Shown: piece by piece, positions 17,592 through 25,935 of the stretch | Position numbering within the stretch: position 1 is the first letter of the stretch | Layout: every line of letters starts with the position of its first letter | Source of the DNA: Nitrospirota bacterium | GTDB taxonomy: Bacteria; Nitrospirota; Thermodesulfovibrionia; Thermodesulfovibrionales; UBA6898 | Assembly (NCBI GenBank): GCA_016217695.1 | Contig: JACRHE010000203.1 | Location: forward strand, 1-47,196 | DNA: 47,196 nt | Reading direction: 5' to 3' | Translations under genes and position numbers: made by a program | Notes under the pieces: model-generated | The model's database searches: none | Told to the model about the DNA's origin: nothing | Seen by the model: only the letters and a program-made list of their open reading frames with translations

Positions 17592-19244
17592 TCACTCCCC
17601 TTTCCGGATCCTCTTTACTCCCATCTGCATCGGCACAAACAGAGTAACGGCATTTAGGACGACGACAGAGATCAGGCAGCCCGCGAGCTGCATTTTTTCA
17701 TTCAGCGTGAACGCGGCCCTCGCCGCAGACTTTGCGTAGTAAAGATAGACAGCCCATGCCTCCATGGATACGGTAACGAGCACCAGCCCGAATGCCAGGA
17801 GCATGAAGATCATGCCTCCCATGCTCATCGAAACAGACGCGATATTTTCATAGGTAAACCTGGGATAGACCGCCCCCATGCCTGTTGCGAGGCCGCTGAC
17901 CGAGATGCAGAGCATGAGCACTGTCCCTGCCGAGAGATACATCAGCTGGCCTCTCACATTCATGGCAGCGTTTGTAACAAGTACCAGCACCACGATCAGG
18001 ACTGTCACGGGGATACAGCCCTGGAAGAATTTGGACCAGAGAAACCTTCTCATATGCACAGGCGATGTCCTGATTATCCAGAACGCCTCGCCCTCAAGGC
18101 TGACTGCGGGATAGAGGAAGCGCCCTGCCACGGCAGAGAGCACAAGCCCGGACATGACCATGTTTGCCAGTACCATGATGTCTTTTATGAAGGGAGACAG
18201 GCCGGATATCATATTGAGCGGAACCGACTTGAAGTTGTAGACATACACCAGTATGAGCGCCCCGATAATGAACATCTGCGACCACTGTCCCGTATCCCTG
18301 AAGAATATCTTTATGTCTTTATACAGAATCGCCCTGCCGGGGCCAGGGTATATTTCCCTGAAGGCCCCTCTGTCGGCTGCAGTATCAGAGGGCTGATATC
18401 TTTCCCTGTTAGCGCGATACAGCAGTAAGCCCGTTGTCTCAGACACCATGAGGAAAAAAAGGCTGTTGACGATGAGGACAGCTGCGTGGAGGAGATCAGG
18501 GCTGCTGCCTTTCAGCACCGGTATCAGGAGCTTCGCGGCCCAGTAACTGGGGAGGAAGGGTGAGTCCGACCTGAACTTGAGAAACGAATCCAACATATCT
18601 TCAGGCTGTCCGGTATCTGCAGGCGCAAGGGATTTCATGACGAAATAGAGCATGAGAAAGAGCATAAGACCGAGACCGAACATGGCATCCCGCGCCCTTT
18701 TTGCAGGAAATAAACGTGTGAGGATATGGGCCAGGCTTATGCCGATGCCTGCTGTAATGAGGACGAACATGATAAGACAGGCCAAGACGAGGCCGTAATA
18801 TCCTGCCGGCGCGCCGTATGTTACTCCGTATGCAAGAAAGAAGGGGGGCATGAATGTCATGATCATCCAGGAAGAATTCATGACCGTCTCGAATGTCTTT
18901 ATCCGAAGGATGTCATGTGCGGCAACAGGCCTGGTGAGGAGAAAAGGGAGGTCCCTCGACAGGTAAAAAGAGGAGATTGCGGTGATGATGTTGCTCAGGA
19001 TCAGGAACCCCAGAAGGCCGAAGAAGGTCATCGAAAAAAGCTTCTCCGAGAGTACCTCTCCCAGGATCCCGATGTCCCTGACAAAGGAAAGGACCCTGCA
19101 GGTCCCGTAATAAAAAAGGAGCCAGACTCCGGCGCCGATAGCCATGAACGGCAGCTGCCTCACGGCAGACCTTGCACTTACGGAGTTTTTTGCCGAGAGG
19201 AATTTTTGTCTGATAAGCAACGTCAGCATAGGCCGGCTGACCAC
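17592..19244 (-). CDS. ABC transporter permease, multi-spanning
   Basis: Integral membrane subunit of about 550 residues with roughly a dozen hydrophobic segments. It resembles large permeases of ABC-2-like exporters that work with a single cytoplasmic ATPase. The paired ATPase gene lies directly upstream and overlaps. The start is uncertain: GTG 19244 has GAGG six bases upstream, TTG 19256 overlaps the ATPase stop (TTGA), and ATG 19229 is also possible. The substrate is unknown. Confidence 0.8.
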   Translation of the reverse strand: MVSRPMLTLLIRQKFLSAKNSVSARSAVRQLPFMAIGAGVWLLFYYGTCRVLSFVRDIGILGEVLSEKLFSMTFFGLLGFLILSNIITAISSFYLSRDLPFLLTRPVAAHDILRIKTFETVMNSSWMIMTFMPPFFLAYGVTYGAPAGYYGLVLACLIMFVLITAGIGISLAHILTRLFPAKRARDAMFGLGLMLFLMLYFVMKSLAPADTGQPEDMLDSFLKFRSDSPFLPSYWAAKLLIPVLKGSSPDLLHAAVLIVNSLFFLMVSETTGLLLYRANRERYQPSDTAADRGAFREIYPGPGRAILYKDIKIFFRDTGQWSQMFIIGALILVYVYNFKSVPLNMISGLSPFIKDIMVLANMVMSGLVLSAVAGRFLYPAVSLEGEAFWIIRTSPVHMRRFLWSKFFQGCIPVTVLIVVLVLVTNAAMNVRGQLMYLSAGTVLMLCISVSGLATGMGAVYPRFTYENIASVSMSMGGMIFMLLAFGLVLVTVSMEAWAVYLYYAKSAARAAFTLNEKMQLAGCLISVVVLNAVTLFVPMQMGVKRIRKGE

Positions 19245-19252
19245 GAAATACC

Positions 19253-19960
19253 TCAACCGCTTATCTGCAGGAACAGTTCTTCAAGGCCGCCTTCAACGCG
19301 CCCGATCTCTTCCCTGCTCTTTATGGAGATAAGGGATCCCTTGCGGATGAACCCGACACGGTGACAGAGTTCCTGAGCGATATGAAGGCTGTGAGTTGCC
19401 AGAAAGAGAGACACCCCACGTGCGCTCATTTCCCTTATCTCGGCCTTCAGCATTCTCACCCCGAAGGGGTCCAGCCCCACGAACGGTTCGTCTATGAAGA
19501 GCATGGCAGGGCTGTGCACGAGGGCCGCCGCAAACAGCAGTCTCTGTCTCATTCCCTGTGAAAAGCCTTCTATCAGGTCGTTGCCGCAGTCATTGATGCC
19601 GAATACGGAGAGGAGGTTGTCGATCCTCTGTGTTGCCTCTTTTTTCCCCAGACCATAGATAGAAGCTGTAAAGATCAGAAGCTCCCGTGCCGTAAGTTTA
19701 TCGTACAGGAACCCTTTGTCAGGCACATATCCGAAAAGGGACTTTGCCTTTTCAGGCTCCACAGTGATGTCGTGACCGCCGATCAGTATCCTGCCTTTGT
19801 CAGGGCTCAGAAGACCTGTAAGCATCCTTATGGTGGTTGTTTTGCCTGCGCCGTTAGGCCCGACAAGGCCGAATATCTCTCCCTGGTCAAGGGTGACGGA
19901 AAGATCTATCACGGCGGGTGTCCTGTTAAAGGACTTCGAAACGTTCTCAATAGAGATCAT
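19253..19960 (-). CDS. ABC transporter ATP-binding protein
   Basis: 235-residue ATPase partnering the downstream permease. Walker A GPNGAGKTT, signature FSQGMRQRL (LSGGQ variant), Walker B AMLFIDEPFVGLD and the H-loop ATHSLH are all present. I chose ATG 19960 (MISIENVSKSF), where ABC homology begins; the frame continues upstream without homology. The conserved short linker in the signature resembles drug or bacteriocin-type exporter ATPases (CcmA/NatA group). Specificity cannot be told. Confidence 0.92.
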   Translation of the reverse strand: MISIENVSKSFNRTPAVIDLSVTLDQGEIFGLVGPNGAGKTTTIRMLTGLLSPDKGRILIGGHDITVEPEKAKSLFGYVPDKGFLYDKLTARELLIFTASIYGLGKKEATQRIDNLLSVFGINDCGNDLIEGFSQGMRQRLLFAAALVHSPAMLFIDEPFVGLDPFGVRMLKAEIREMSARGVSLFLATHSLHIAQELCHRVGFIRKGSLISIKSREEIGRVEGGLEELFLQISG

Positions 19961-19970
19961 GCTGAGTGTT

Positions 19971-19999
19971 ATCTTACAATGACGGCCGGTTGATTGCAA
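19971..19999 (-). promoter_or_regulatory. Promoter of the ABC exporter operon
   Basis: On the minus strand TTGCAA (19999-19994), a 17-base spacer and TAAGAT (19976-19971). The ATG (19960) is ten bases downstream of the -10, leaving a leader of only about three bases and no Shine-Dalgarno. Confidence 0.55.
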
Positions 20000-20093
20000 A
20001 GAACTGTGCGCGAAAGGCTTTTCGGGCCGCCTGCCCAGTCCTGTACTGGGAGATCTTTTTGGAATTACCGATAGAGTTGATAGAAGGGGCCGG

Positions 20094-21212
20094 CTATGAA
20101 GCTGTAACGAGGACCTTGCCTGCCAACTCGTCCATTAAGGTCTTAACAGGGATTATCTTGTCGACCCTGCAGGCGTTGGTGCCGACGGTGAAGAGAGGCT
20201 CTTCCTTGTCAGGGTTGTATCCCGCCGAGCTTAAGAGGCCATTACAGATGCAGAAGCAGTTTTCATTGCTTTCCTTTGCAGGGCAGCGGTTGAATTTTCC
20301 GTTCTCGTCCTTGAGGAGTACATATCCCTTATCGCACTTGGGAGTCCTCAGCCGCTTCAGCGCCGACACATACATCGGTGACTGTTTAATTACCCTGAAA
20401 GGAAGTCCGCAGGGCGAGCCCGGTTTATGCGCAACGATGATGTCTTCTTCCTTTGCGCTGATGACGGCACTCTTGTAATCAGAAGATGCGCTGCTTTCTT
20501 CCGTTGCCAAAAAGCGCGTTCCCATCTGCACGCCGTCAGCTCCCATTTTCAGGAACCGCGCGATATCAGCATGGGTATAGATTCCTCCGGCAACGATGAC
20601 AGGGATATTCCCGTATTTGATCGCCATGTCCTTGACTGGCGGCAGGAGGTTCTCCAGCTTGTTGGACTCAAGGTCTATCTGGTCCATCTTGAACCCCAGA
20701 TGGCCGCCGGCAAGCGGTCCTTCAAGCACAACCGCGTCAGGCCTGTATCCGAGCCGTTCCCATTTCTTGCAGATCAGCTCAAGCGCCCGCGCAGACGAAA
20801 CGATAGGCACGAGGGCGGTATCTTTCGGCTTTTGGATAGAGGGCAGGCTCAGAGGAAGTCCTGCGCCCGAGATGATAACGTCCGCACCGGCGTCGATAGC
20901 CCCTTTTACCGAGTCTTCATAGTCCCGGACAAGGGCTACCATGATATTGATGCCTGCGTACCCGCCAGCTTCCTTTGAGAGAGAGACCTCTTCATAAGCA
21001 GCCTCGTAGGTGCTGACTTTTTTCCCGTTTCTCTTTGATACGAGCCTGTCAAGGCAGGCACTCGAAACTATGCCGACACCGCCTTCGCGGGCAACGGCCC
21101 TGGCCAGAGGGTACAGAGAAACCCCGACGCCCATTCCGCCCTGGATAACAGGCACGCTTATGGTCTTCCCCTTGATAGTCAGCTGCGGTAATGTTGTCGC
21201 GGATTCTGACAA
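20094..21212 (-). CDS. Nitronate monooxygenase / 2-nitropropane dioxygenase family flavoprotein
   Basis: FMN TIM-barrel protein of 372 residues. The N-terminal IQGGMGVGVS and the phosphate-binding stretch IVAGGIYTHADIARFLKMGADGV are family features. The last about 80 residues carry a Cys-rich motif (TPKC, RCP, NCFCICNG) that could bind a metal or Fe-S cluster and is not part of the minimal nitronate monooxygenase fold. The substrate is uncertain; related proteins include enoyl-ACP reductase FabK. The start is TTG 21212 with GAGGAG about seven bases upstream. Confidence 0.85.
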   Translation of the reverse strand: MSESATTLPQLTIKGKTISVPVIQGGMGVGVSLYPLARAVAREGGVGIVSSACLDRLVSKRNGKKVSTYEAAYEEVSLSKEAGGYAGINIMVALVRDYEDSVKGAIDAGADVIISGAGLPLSLPSIQKPKDTALVPIVSSARALELICKKWERLGYRPDAVVLEGPLAGGHLGFKMDQIDLESNKLENLLPPVKDMAIKYGNIPVIVAGGIYTHADIARFLKMGADGVQMGTRFLATEESSASSDYKSAVISAKEEDIIVAHKPGSPCGLPFRVIKQSPMYVSALKRLRTPKCDKGYVLLKDENGKFNRCPAKESNENCFCICNGLLSSAGYNPDKEEPLFTVGTNACRVDKIIPVKTLMDELAGKVLVTAS

Positions 21213-21421
21213 AATAACTCCTCAATAAATGGTGTAGGCATAAACGCTTAGCAGTAAATCCAATCTCGAAGAAGGCCTGCTTCGTTACCTGAATATATGC
21301 TCAATGGCATACGTTTATATTCGCTTATCGCGGATTATTTTATCAAGTGAAATGTTTCCAGGCAGGCAAGAAAGTTAAAATAAAAGAGGCAGGGAAGAGG
21401 GGGCAAAATACGGAGATGTGT

Positions 21422-21427
21422 TATAAT
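21422..21427 (+). promoter_or_regulatory. -10 box ahead of the TusA-E1 pair
   Basis: TATAAT at 21422-21427 in an A/T-rich stretch upstream of the second TusA-like gene. No convincing -35 is seen. The leader would be about 40 bases with GAGAGG before the ATG. Confidence 0.45.
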
Positions 21428-21473
21428 CAAACAAAAAATAAATAGTTGAGAGGAAGACTTAAGAGAGGTGAAT

Positions 21474-21719
21474 ATGGAGGAGATCGTTCCTGAAAAAAGG
21501 ATAAACATAAAGGGCCTTGTCTGCCCATATACCTTTGTGAAAGCCAAGCTTGCGATAGAGTCGATGGAGGTCGGCCAGGTGCTTGAGATACTTCTTGATT
21601 ATGAAGAGGCGGCCAGGAGCATCCCGAAGTCCATGGAGGATCATGGACAGAAGGTCCTGAAGGTCGAAAAGATCAACGACACTGACTGGATACTTCTCAT
21701 CAGGAAGGATAAGGAATAA
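21474..21719 (+). CDS. TusA-like sulfur carrier (second copy)
   Basis: 81-residue TusA/SirA-fold protein. The motif INIKGLVCPYTFVKAKLAIE holds the single key Cys, with CPY in place of the usual CPMP/CPxP. ATG 21474 has GAGAGG at a suitable distance; GTG 21468 is an alternative start. The TAA stop shares a base with the ATG of the E1-like gene, so the two are translationally coupled. That pairing suggests it supplies or receives sulfur in a ThiF/MoeB-type reaction. Confidence 0.82.
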   Translation: MEEIVPEKRINIKGLVCPYTFVKAKLAIESMEVGQVLEILLDYEEAARSIPKSMEDHGQKVLKVEKINDTDWILLIRKDKE

Positions 21720-22522
21720 TGGATTTTACCGACGATCAGCTGCAGCGTTACAGCAGGCATATCATACTGCCGGAGGTGGGCGGCAAGGGACAGGCCAGGA
21801 TATCAAATGCAAAGGTCTTTATCGTCGGCGCCGGAGGGCTCGGCTGCCCGGTAGGCTATTACCTGACGGCGGCCGGTGTGGGCACGATTGCGATAATAGA
21901 CAATGATACCGTAGAGATGAGCAATCTCCAGAGGCAGATAGCCCACAGCGTAAATACCATCGGCATGCCGAAGGTGGAGTCCGCAAAAAGGACGTTTGAA
22001 GCGCTGAATCCGGACGTTAAGATCATCGCACTTCAAAAAAGGATATCGAAGGATGATATCCTCGACCTCATAAAGGATTATGATATCGTTGTAGACGGCT
22101 CCGACAATTTCCCCACTCGATACCTCGTCAATGACGCATGCGTGATTGCAGGTAAGCCTTTGGTTAGCGGCGCTATCCTGAGATTCGAAGGCCAGGTCAC
22201 AACGATTATTCCGGGCGAAGGACATTGCTACAGATGCCTCTTTGAAGAGCCTCCTCCTCCCGGGCTCGTACCCTCATGTCAGGAAGCAGGCGTTCTCGGA
22301 GTCCTCCCCGGCGTTATCGGAGGACTGCAGGCGACTGAGGTCCTGAAGATCATACTCGGCAAGGGAGACATACTCAGGGGCGAGTTGCTGGTCTATGATG
22401 CTCTGAAGACCATTTTCAGAAAGGTGAAGGTGCCGAAGAACCCTTCCTGTGCCGTATGCGGGGAGAACCCTACTATTACCGAGCTTATCGATTACAACGA
22501 AGGCTACTGCACCATGCAGTAG
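21719..22522 (+). CDS. ThiF/MoeB/HesA-family E1-like adenylyltransferase
   Basis: 267-residue ATP-dependent enzyme of the type that adenylates the C-terminal Gly-Gly of ThiS, MoaD or similar carriers. The nucleotide motif is VGAGGLGCPVGYYLTAAGVG (about 36-55), with DNDTVEMSNLQRQ and DGSDNFPTRYLVND following. Zinc ligands are CYRC (about 170) and CAVCG (about 244). A possible catalytic Cys lies in SCQEAGVLG. No ThiS/MoaD-like gene is adjacent. The neighbours are TusA-like and JAMM proteins, so MoeB is only the nearest name. Confidence 0.88.
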   Translation: MDFTDDQLQRYSRHIILPEVGGKGQARISNAKVFIVGAGGLGCPVGYYLTAAGVGTIAIIDNDTVEMSNLQRQIAHSVNTIGMPKVESAKRTFEALNPDVKIIALQKRISKDDILDLIKDYDIVVDGSDNFPTRYLVNDACVIAGKPLVSGAILRFEGQVTTIIPGEGHCYRCLFEEPPPPGLVPSCQEAGVLGVLPGVIGGLQATEVLKIILGKGDILRGELLVYDALKTIFRKVKVPKNPSCAVCGENPTITELIDYNEGYCTMQ

Positions 22523-22728
22523 GCTCAATACGATGAACATGGTTATGTTATCAGTGGGGCATATTCATTCAAAGAAATTTACAATGCAAAATAGGGGCAT
22601 ACCAACAAATTAAGGTGTTTGTTGAACATCCGAATCAAATGCCATCATAAAGGTCTCACAAAGGTGTTGCAGGTAAATTTCTTTCTGCTGAACATGCCCC
22701 ACAATATCCGCCGCAATATAAACTTCCC

Positions 22729-23133
22729 GTGATGTTGACTATATCCCTTGACCTTTTAGACGAAATGATAGCGCACTGCAGGTCTGTCTATCCGGAGGAG
22801 GCATGCGGCCTTCTTGCCGGAAAGGACAGTGTAGCTGAAAAGATATACACCATGACCAATGCCGAACATTCAGGCGTCAGTTACATGATGGAGCCTGGTG
22901 AGCAGTTTGCCGCGATGAAAGAGATGAGACAGGAAGGCAGGACGATGGTCGCGATCTTTCATTCGCATCCCGACTCACCCGCATATCCCTCTTCAAAGGA
23001 CGTGGAGCTCGCCTTTTATCCGGATGCCTGTTATGTGATCGTCAGCCTGATAGATCCTGACAGGCCTGAGATAAGGGCGTATGAGATCGCTGAAGGACAG
23101 GTGAGGGAGGCTTCTCTCAGGGTTTTGGACTGA
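22729..23133 (+). CDS. JAMM/Mov34 (M67) metallopeptidase
   Basis: 134-residue zinc isopeptidase-fold protein. The JAMM set is complete: Glu in YPEEACGLL, then HSHPDSPAYPSSKD with the two His and the Asp. Bacterial relatives trim ubiquitin-like sulfur carriers (ThiS, CysO) next to ThiF-type enzymes, which fits the neighbour. The start is GTG 22729 or ATG 22732. There is no Shine-Dalgarno, and TATAAA (22717-22722) lies six bases before the GTG. About 200 bases separate it from the E1 gene, with no clear signals in that gap. Confidence 0.85.
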   Translation: MMLTISLDLLDEMIAHCRSVYPEEACGLLAGKDSVAEKIYTMTNAEHSGVSYMMEPGEQFAAMKEMRQEGRTMVAIFHSHPDSPAYPSSKDVELAFYPDACYVIVSLIDPDRPEIRAYEIAEGQVREASLRVLD

Positions 23134-23171
23134 CCCATTCCTCCTTTCTTTTTCCTGCGCTGGCAGCCCTC

Positions 23172-23366
23172 ATTCACCATCAATTTGAGAGGGAACTGCA
23201 TTTGAGCGGATTCAGCGCGTGTAGCGCATCACCTGGGGCAGTGATGGACGCCGGGAAACATGACCTCTTCGCCACAGGCGAATCAGCTGGCGCGGGGGAG
23301 TCCCGATCAGATCGGGACGAGAACGAGTCGAAAATGCAGTTCCAGCGTATATTTTGATAGCGGATT
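23172..23366. repeat. MITE-like palindromic repeat, copy 2 (inverted relative to copy 1)
   Basis: A 195-base element. Its ends ATTCACCATCAA (23172-23183) and TTGATAGCGGATT (23354-23366) are imperfect inverted repeats. A second nested pair, GGAACTGCATTT (23192-23203) and its complement (23332-23343), is exact. The palindrome GTCCCGATC-A-GATCGGGAC is at 23300-23318. Read on the minus strand it shares the palindrome and the GCTGAATCCGCTCAAATGCA block with copy 1. It ends 17 bases before the -35 of the htpX leader. Confidence 0.65.
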
Positions 23367-23383
23367 CTGGGCATGCTGTTTTG

Positions 23384-23413
23384 TTGACGTTTGCCCGGGC
23401 ATTTGTTTAAAAT
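23384..23413 (+). promoter_or_regulatory. Promoter of the htpX riboswitch leader
   Basis: TTGACG (23384-23389), an 18-base spacer and TAAAAT (23408-23413). The predicted start, about 23420, coincides with the 5' strand of the aptamer's closing stem. Same design as the promoter at 25936. Confidence 0.7.
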
Positions 23414-23420
23414 TAAAATT

Positions 23421-23534
23421 GATAAAGGGGAGTAGCTCCCTGATGGGTCGATTGAGTCGTCAACACGTCCCGTTGTGCGGGACCGGTTCAATCGGTTATG
23501 CAGAAACAGATGTGTAACAGGCAAGACCTTTATC
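23421..23534 (+). promoter_or_regulatory. yybP-ykoY (Mn2+) riboswitch aptamer ahead of htpX
   Basis: The conserved core is GGGGAGTAGCT (23427-23437), a GTCGTCAACACG segment, and GCAAGACC (23521-23528), matching my knowledge of the yybP-ykoY manganese riboswitch. The closing stem P1 is GATAAAGG (23421-23428) with CCTTTATC (23527-23534). The 3' strand of P1 is shared with the following terminator, so ligand-stabilised P1 would prevent termination: a transcriptional ON switch. A second copy at 25972 shares these blocks. Confidence 0.82.
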
Positions 23535-23583
23535 CCGCCTCCGTGAACCGGTCTGTTTCACGAGCCGGGATAAAGGTCTTTTT
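23523..23583 (+). terminator. Riboswitch-controlled terminator of htpX
   Basis: AAGACCTTTATCCCG (23523-23537) pairs exactly with CGGGATAAAGGTCTT (23566-23580), a 15-base-pair stem leading into a T run. Its 5' strand overlaps the aptamer P1, making the two structures exclusive. Confidence 0.87.
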
Positions 23584-23606
23584 AATGTGGTAACAAGGAG
23601 GTTGCA

Positions 23607-24443
23607 ATGAATGTAATGAAAACGGTGATGCTTATGCTGCTGCTTACGATGCTCCTGGTGTTTGGTGGAGCAGCCATGGGAGGTCAGAGGGGCATGACCT
23701 ACGCCCTGATGATGGCCTTTGCCATGAACTTCATCACGTACTTCTTCAGTGACAAGATAGTGCTGAAAATGTACAGGGCACAGCAGGTAACTGAAGTGGA
23801 GGCCCCTGTTCTTTACCGGATAGTGAGAACCCTCTCCCAGAAGGCGGGCATGCCCATGCCGAAGGTCTATATTATTCCGGATGATTCGCCGAACGCCTTT
23901 GCTACCGGCAGGAACCCCAGACATGCGGCTGTAGCTGCAACTCAGGGCATCATGCGGATCCTCAGTGAAGAGGAGCTCGCCGGTGTAATGGCCCATGAAC
24001 TGGCCCATGTCAAGCACAGGGATATCCTTATCGGGACTGTCGCAGCGACTGTTGCCGGCGCGATCAGTTATCTCTCCCATATGGCCATGTTCTTCGGAGG
24101 CAGGAGCGATGACGACGAAGGCGGCAATCCGGCAGCGGCTATTATCATGATGATCGTAGGTCCCATAGCTGCAATGCTGATACAGATGGCGATTTCACGT
24201 TCGCGTGAATATGCTGCTGATGCAGGCGGTGCGCAGCTCCATGGCAATCCCAGGGCGCTTGCCAACGCGCTCAGGAAACTTCACAGCGCTTCGCAGGTGA
24301 TACCGATGCATGCGACGCCGTCTACTTCTCATATGATGATCGTCAACCCGCTTTCAGGCGGCTCGCTTATGAAACTTTTCAGCACGCATCCGCCTGTTGA
24401 GGAGAGGATCGCGAGGCTTGAGTCAATGAGGATGTCCGGGTGA
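23607..24443 (+). CDS. htpX: Zinc metalloprotease HtpX
   Basis: M48 inner-membrane protease for quality control of membrane proteins, usually overlapping in function with FtsH. 278 residues. Two N-terminal membrane segments (about 5-25 and 30-48). The zinc motif HELAH is at 130-134 and the third-ligand region is [10 protein letters not shown]. Two further hydrophobic segments lie in between (about 147-165 and 178-195). ATG 23607 has AAGGAGG just upstream. Unusually, it sits directly behind a manganese-type riboswitch and terminator. Confidence 0.95.
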   Translation: MNVMKTVMLMLLLTMLLVFGGAAMGGQRGMTYALMMAFAMNFITYFFSDKIVLKMYRAQQVTEVEAPVLYRIVRTLSQKAGMPMPKVYIIPDDSPNAFATGRNPRHAAVAATQGIMRILSEEELAGVMAHELAHVKHRDILIGTVAATVAGAISYLSHMAMFFGGRSDDDEGGNPAAAIIMMIVGPIAAMLIQMAISRSREYAADAGGAQLHGNPRALANALRKLHSASQVIPMHATPSTSHMMIVNPLSGGSLMKLFSTHPPVEERIARLESMRMSG

Positions 24444-24565
24444 GTAATAGCTAGGCCAGGGCAGGCAACCCGCACAGAAAACATGGGGATTTATGGTAAG
24501 CTATCCAACTTGCCTGAGGGGGTTTTTGTCCCAGAGGTAATAACAATCATTTACGAGGTAAACAT

Positions 24566-25912
24566 ATGCAAAACGTCCTGAAAATCATCCAGAAGTTAGC
24601 CTTGGAACACGATAAGATATCGCCGGATCTTGTCAGGGAAAAAAATATAAAGCTCGGCCTTCGCAACGAAGACGGCACAGGTGTCTTCGTTGGAATTACC
24701 AGCAAGGGACAGGTGATCGGCTACAAAAAGGAGATTGGCGGCGACGGCAGCTCGACCAAGGTAGACCTTGAGGGCGAGTTATATTACTGCGGCTATAACG
24801 TAAAGGACCTCGTCAGATATCAGCAGAAAGAGGGCAGGTTCGGTTTTGAAGAGACAACTTATCTCCTGCTTACCAGCGAACTTCCCAGGAAGGAGCACCT
24901 CGATATCTTCACAGGAGAGCTTGCGCAGCGAAGAGGCCTTCCTGATGATGCAAAAAAGATAATCCTCGGCAGACCGCTCCATGACGATCAGATGGGTTCT
25001 CTTCATACCATAGTATCGGCCATGCACCTCTTTGATGACAACCCCAACTCCACAGACATAAAAGATCTTTCGAGGCAATGCATCGATCTGATTGCCAAGT
25101 TCCCTACGATAGTTGCCTACAACTATCACGCATCAGCCGGGCACAGAAAGGAGTTATCCGAACTCCTGGAGCCAAGAGATGATTACAGCCACGCCGAGAA
25201 TTTCCTGTATATGCTGCACGGCAAAAAGCCTGATAAAATGACGGCCCATCTGCTGGACATGATGCTGGTCCTTCACGCGGAGCACGGCGGCGGCAATAAC
25301 TCAACCTTCACTGTCAGGACGGTTTCTTCCTCCGGCGCCAACAGTTACATGGCCATATGCTCAGGGATAGCTTCGCTTTCCGGGCATCTGCACGGAGGCG
25401 CCAACGAGGCGGTTGAGGGCATGATGGAAAATATAAAGCAGCACGTCAAAGACTGGGATGACGACGATGAAGTAGCAGGCTACCTAAAAAAGATACTCGA
25501 TAAGAAGGTGGGTGACAAGTCCGGCAAGATATACGGCATCGGGCACGCCGTATATACGAAGTCAGACCCCAGGGCAGTGATCCTGGAACATAAGGCGGCG
25601 GAAATAGCGAAAAAGAACGGCATGGAAAAAGAGTTCAGGCTTTACAGGAGTGTCGCCAGACTGGCTCCAGAGATAGTTCTCGATAAAAAAGGTAAAGTTG
25701 CCGCTGCCAACGTAGATTTTTATTCAGGATTCGTCTACCGCTCGATGGGAATACCGAAAGAGCTTTTTACGCCGATGTTTGCAATGTCAAGGGTGGCCGG
25801 CTGGTCAGCCCACAGGATTGAAGAGATAATACAGGGAAGGCTTATGCGTCCATCGTATTTCTCGTCCTTAGCCGGACCGAGAAGAGACTACAAGTCTCTT
25901 ACATCCAGATAG
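24566..25912 (+). CDS. gltA: Citrate synthase
   Basis: Condenses acetyl-CoA and oxaloacetate at the entry to the TCA cycle. 448 residues. Active-site regions are visible: His in SLSGHLHGGANEAV, the second His in YGIGHAVYTKSDPR, and FYSGFVYRSMGIP towards the end. The N-terminal about 45 residues precede the usual fold and may be an added domain. A ribosome binding site (ACGAGGT) precedes the ATG. It lies between the two riboswitch-controlled units but has no riboswitch of its own that I can see. Confidence 0.94.
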   Translation: MQNVLKIIQKLALEHDKISPDLVREKNIKLGLRNEDGTGVFVGITSKGQVIGYKKEIGGDGSSTKVDLEGELYYCGYNVKDLVRYQQKEGRFGFEETTYLLLTSELPRKEHLDIFTGELAQRRGLPDDAKKIILGRPLHDDQMGSLHTIVSAMHLFDDNPNSTDIKDLSRQCIDLIAKFPTIVAYNYHASAGHRKELSELLEPRDDYSHAENFLYMLHGKKPDKMTAHLLDMMLVLHAEHGGGNNSTFTVRTVSSSGANSYMAICSGIASLSGHLHGGANEAVEGMMENIKQHVKDWDDDDEVAGYLKKILDKKVGDKSGKIYGIGHAVYTKSDPRAVILEHKAAEIAKKNGMEKEFRLYRSVARLAPEIVLDKKGKVAAANVDFYSGFVYRSMGIPKELFTPMFAMSRVAGWSAHRIEEIIQGRLMRPSYFSSLAGPRRDYKSLTSR

Positions 25913-25935
25913 ATAACAGGTAGGAGATGAAAGCA

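Noticed and set aside
18726-19364. 212-codon plus-strand ORF across the ABC permease
   Set aside because: Highly charged shadow frame antisense to a clear membrane protein and its ATPase.
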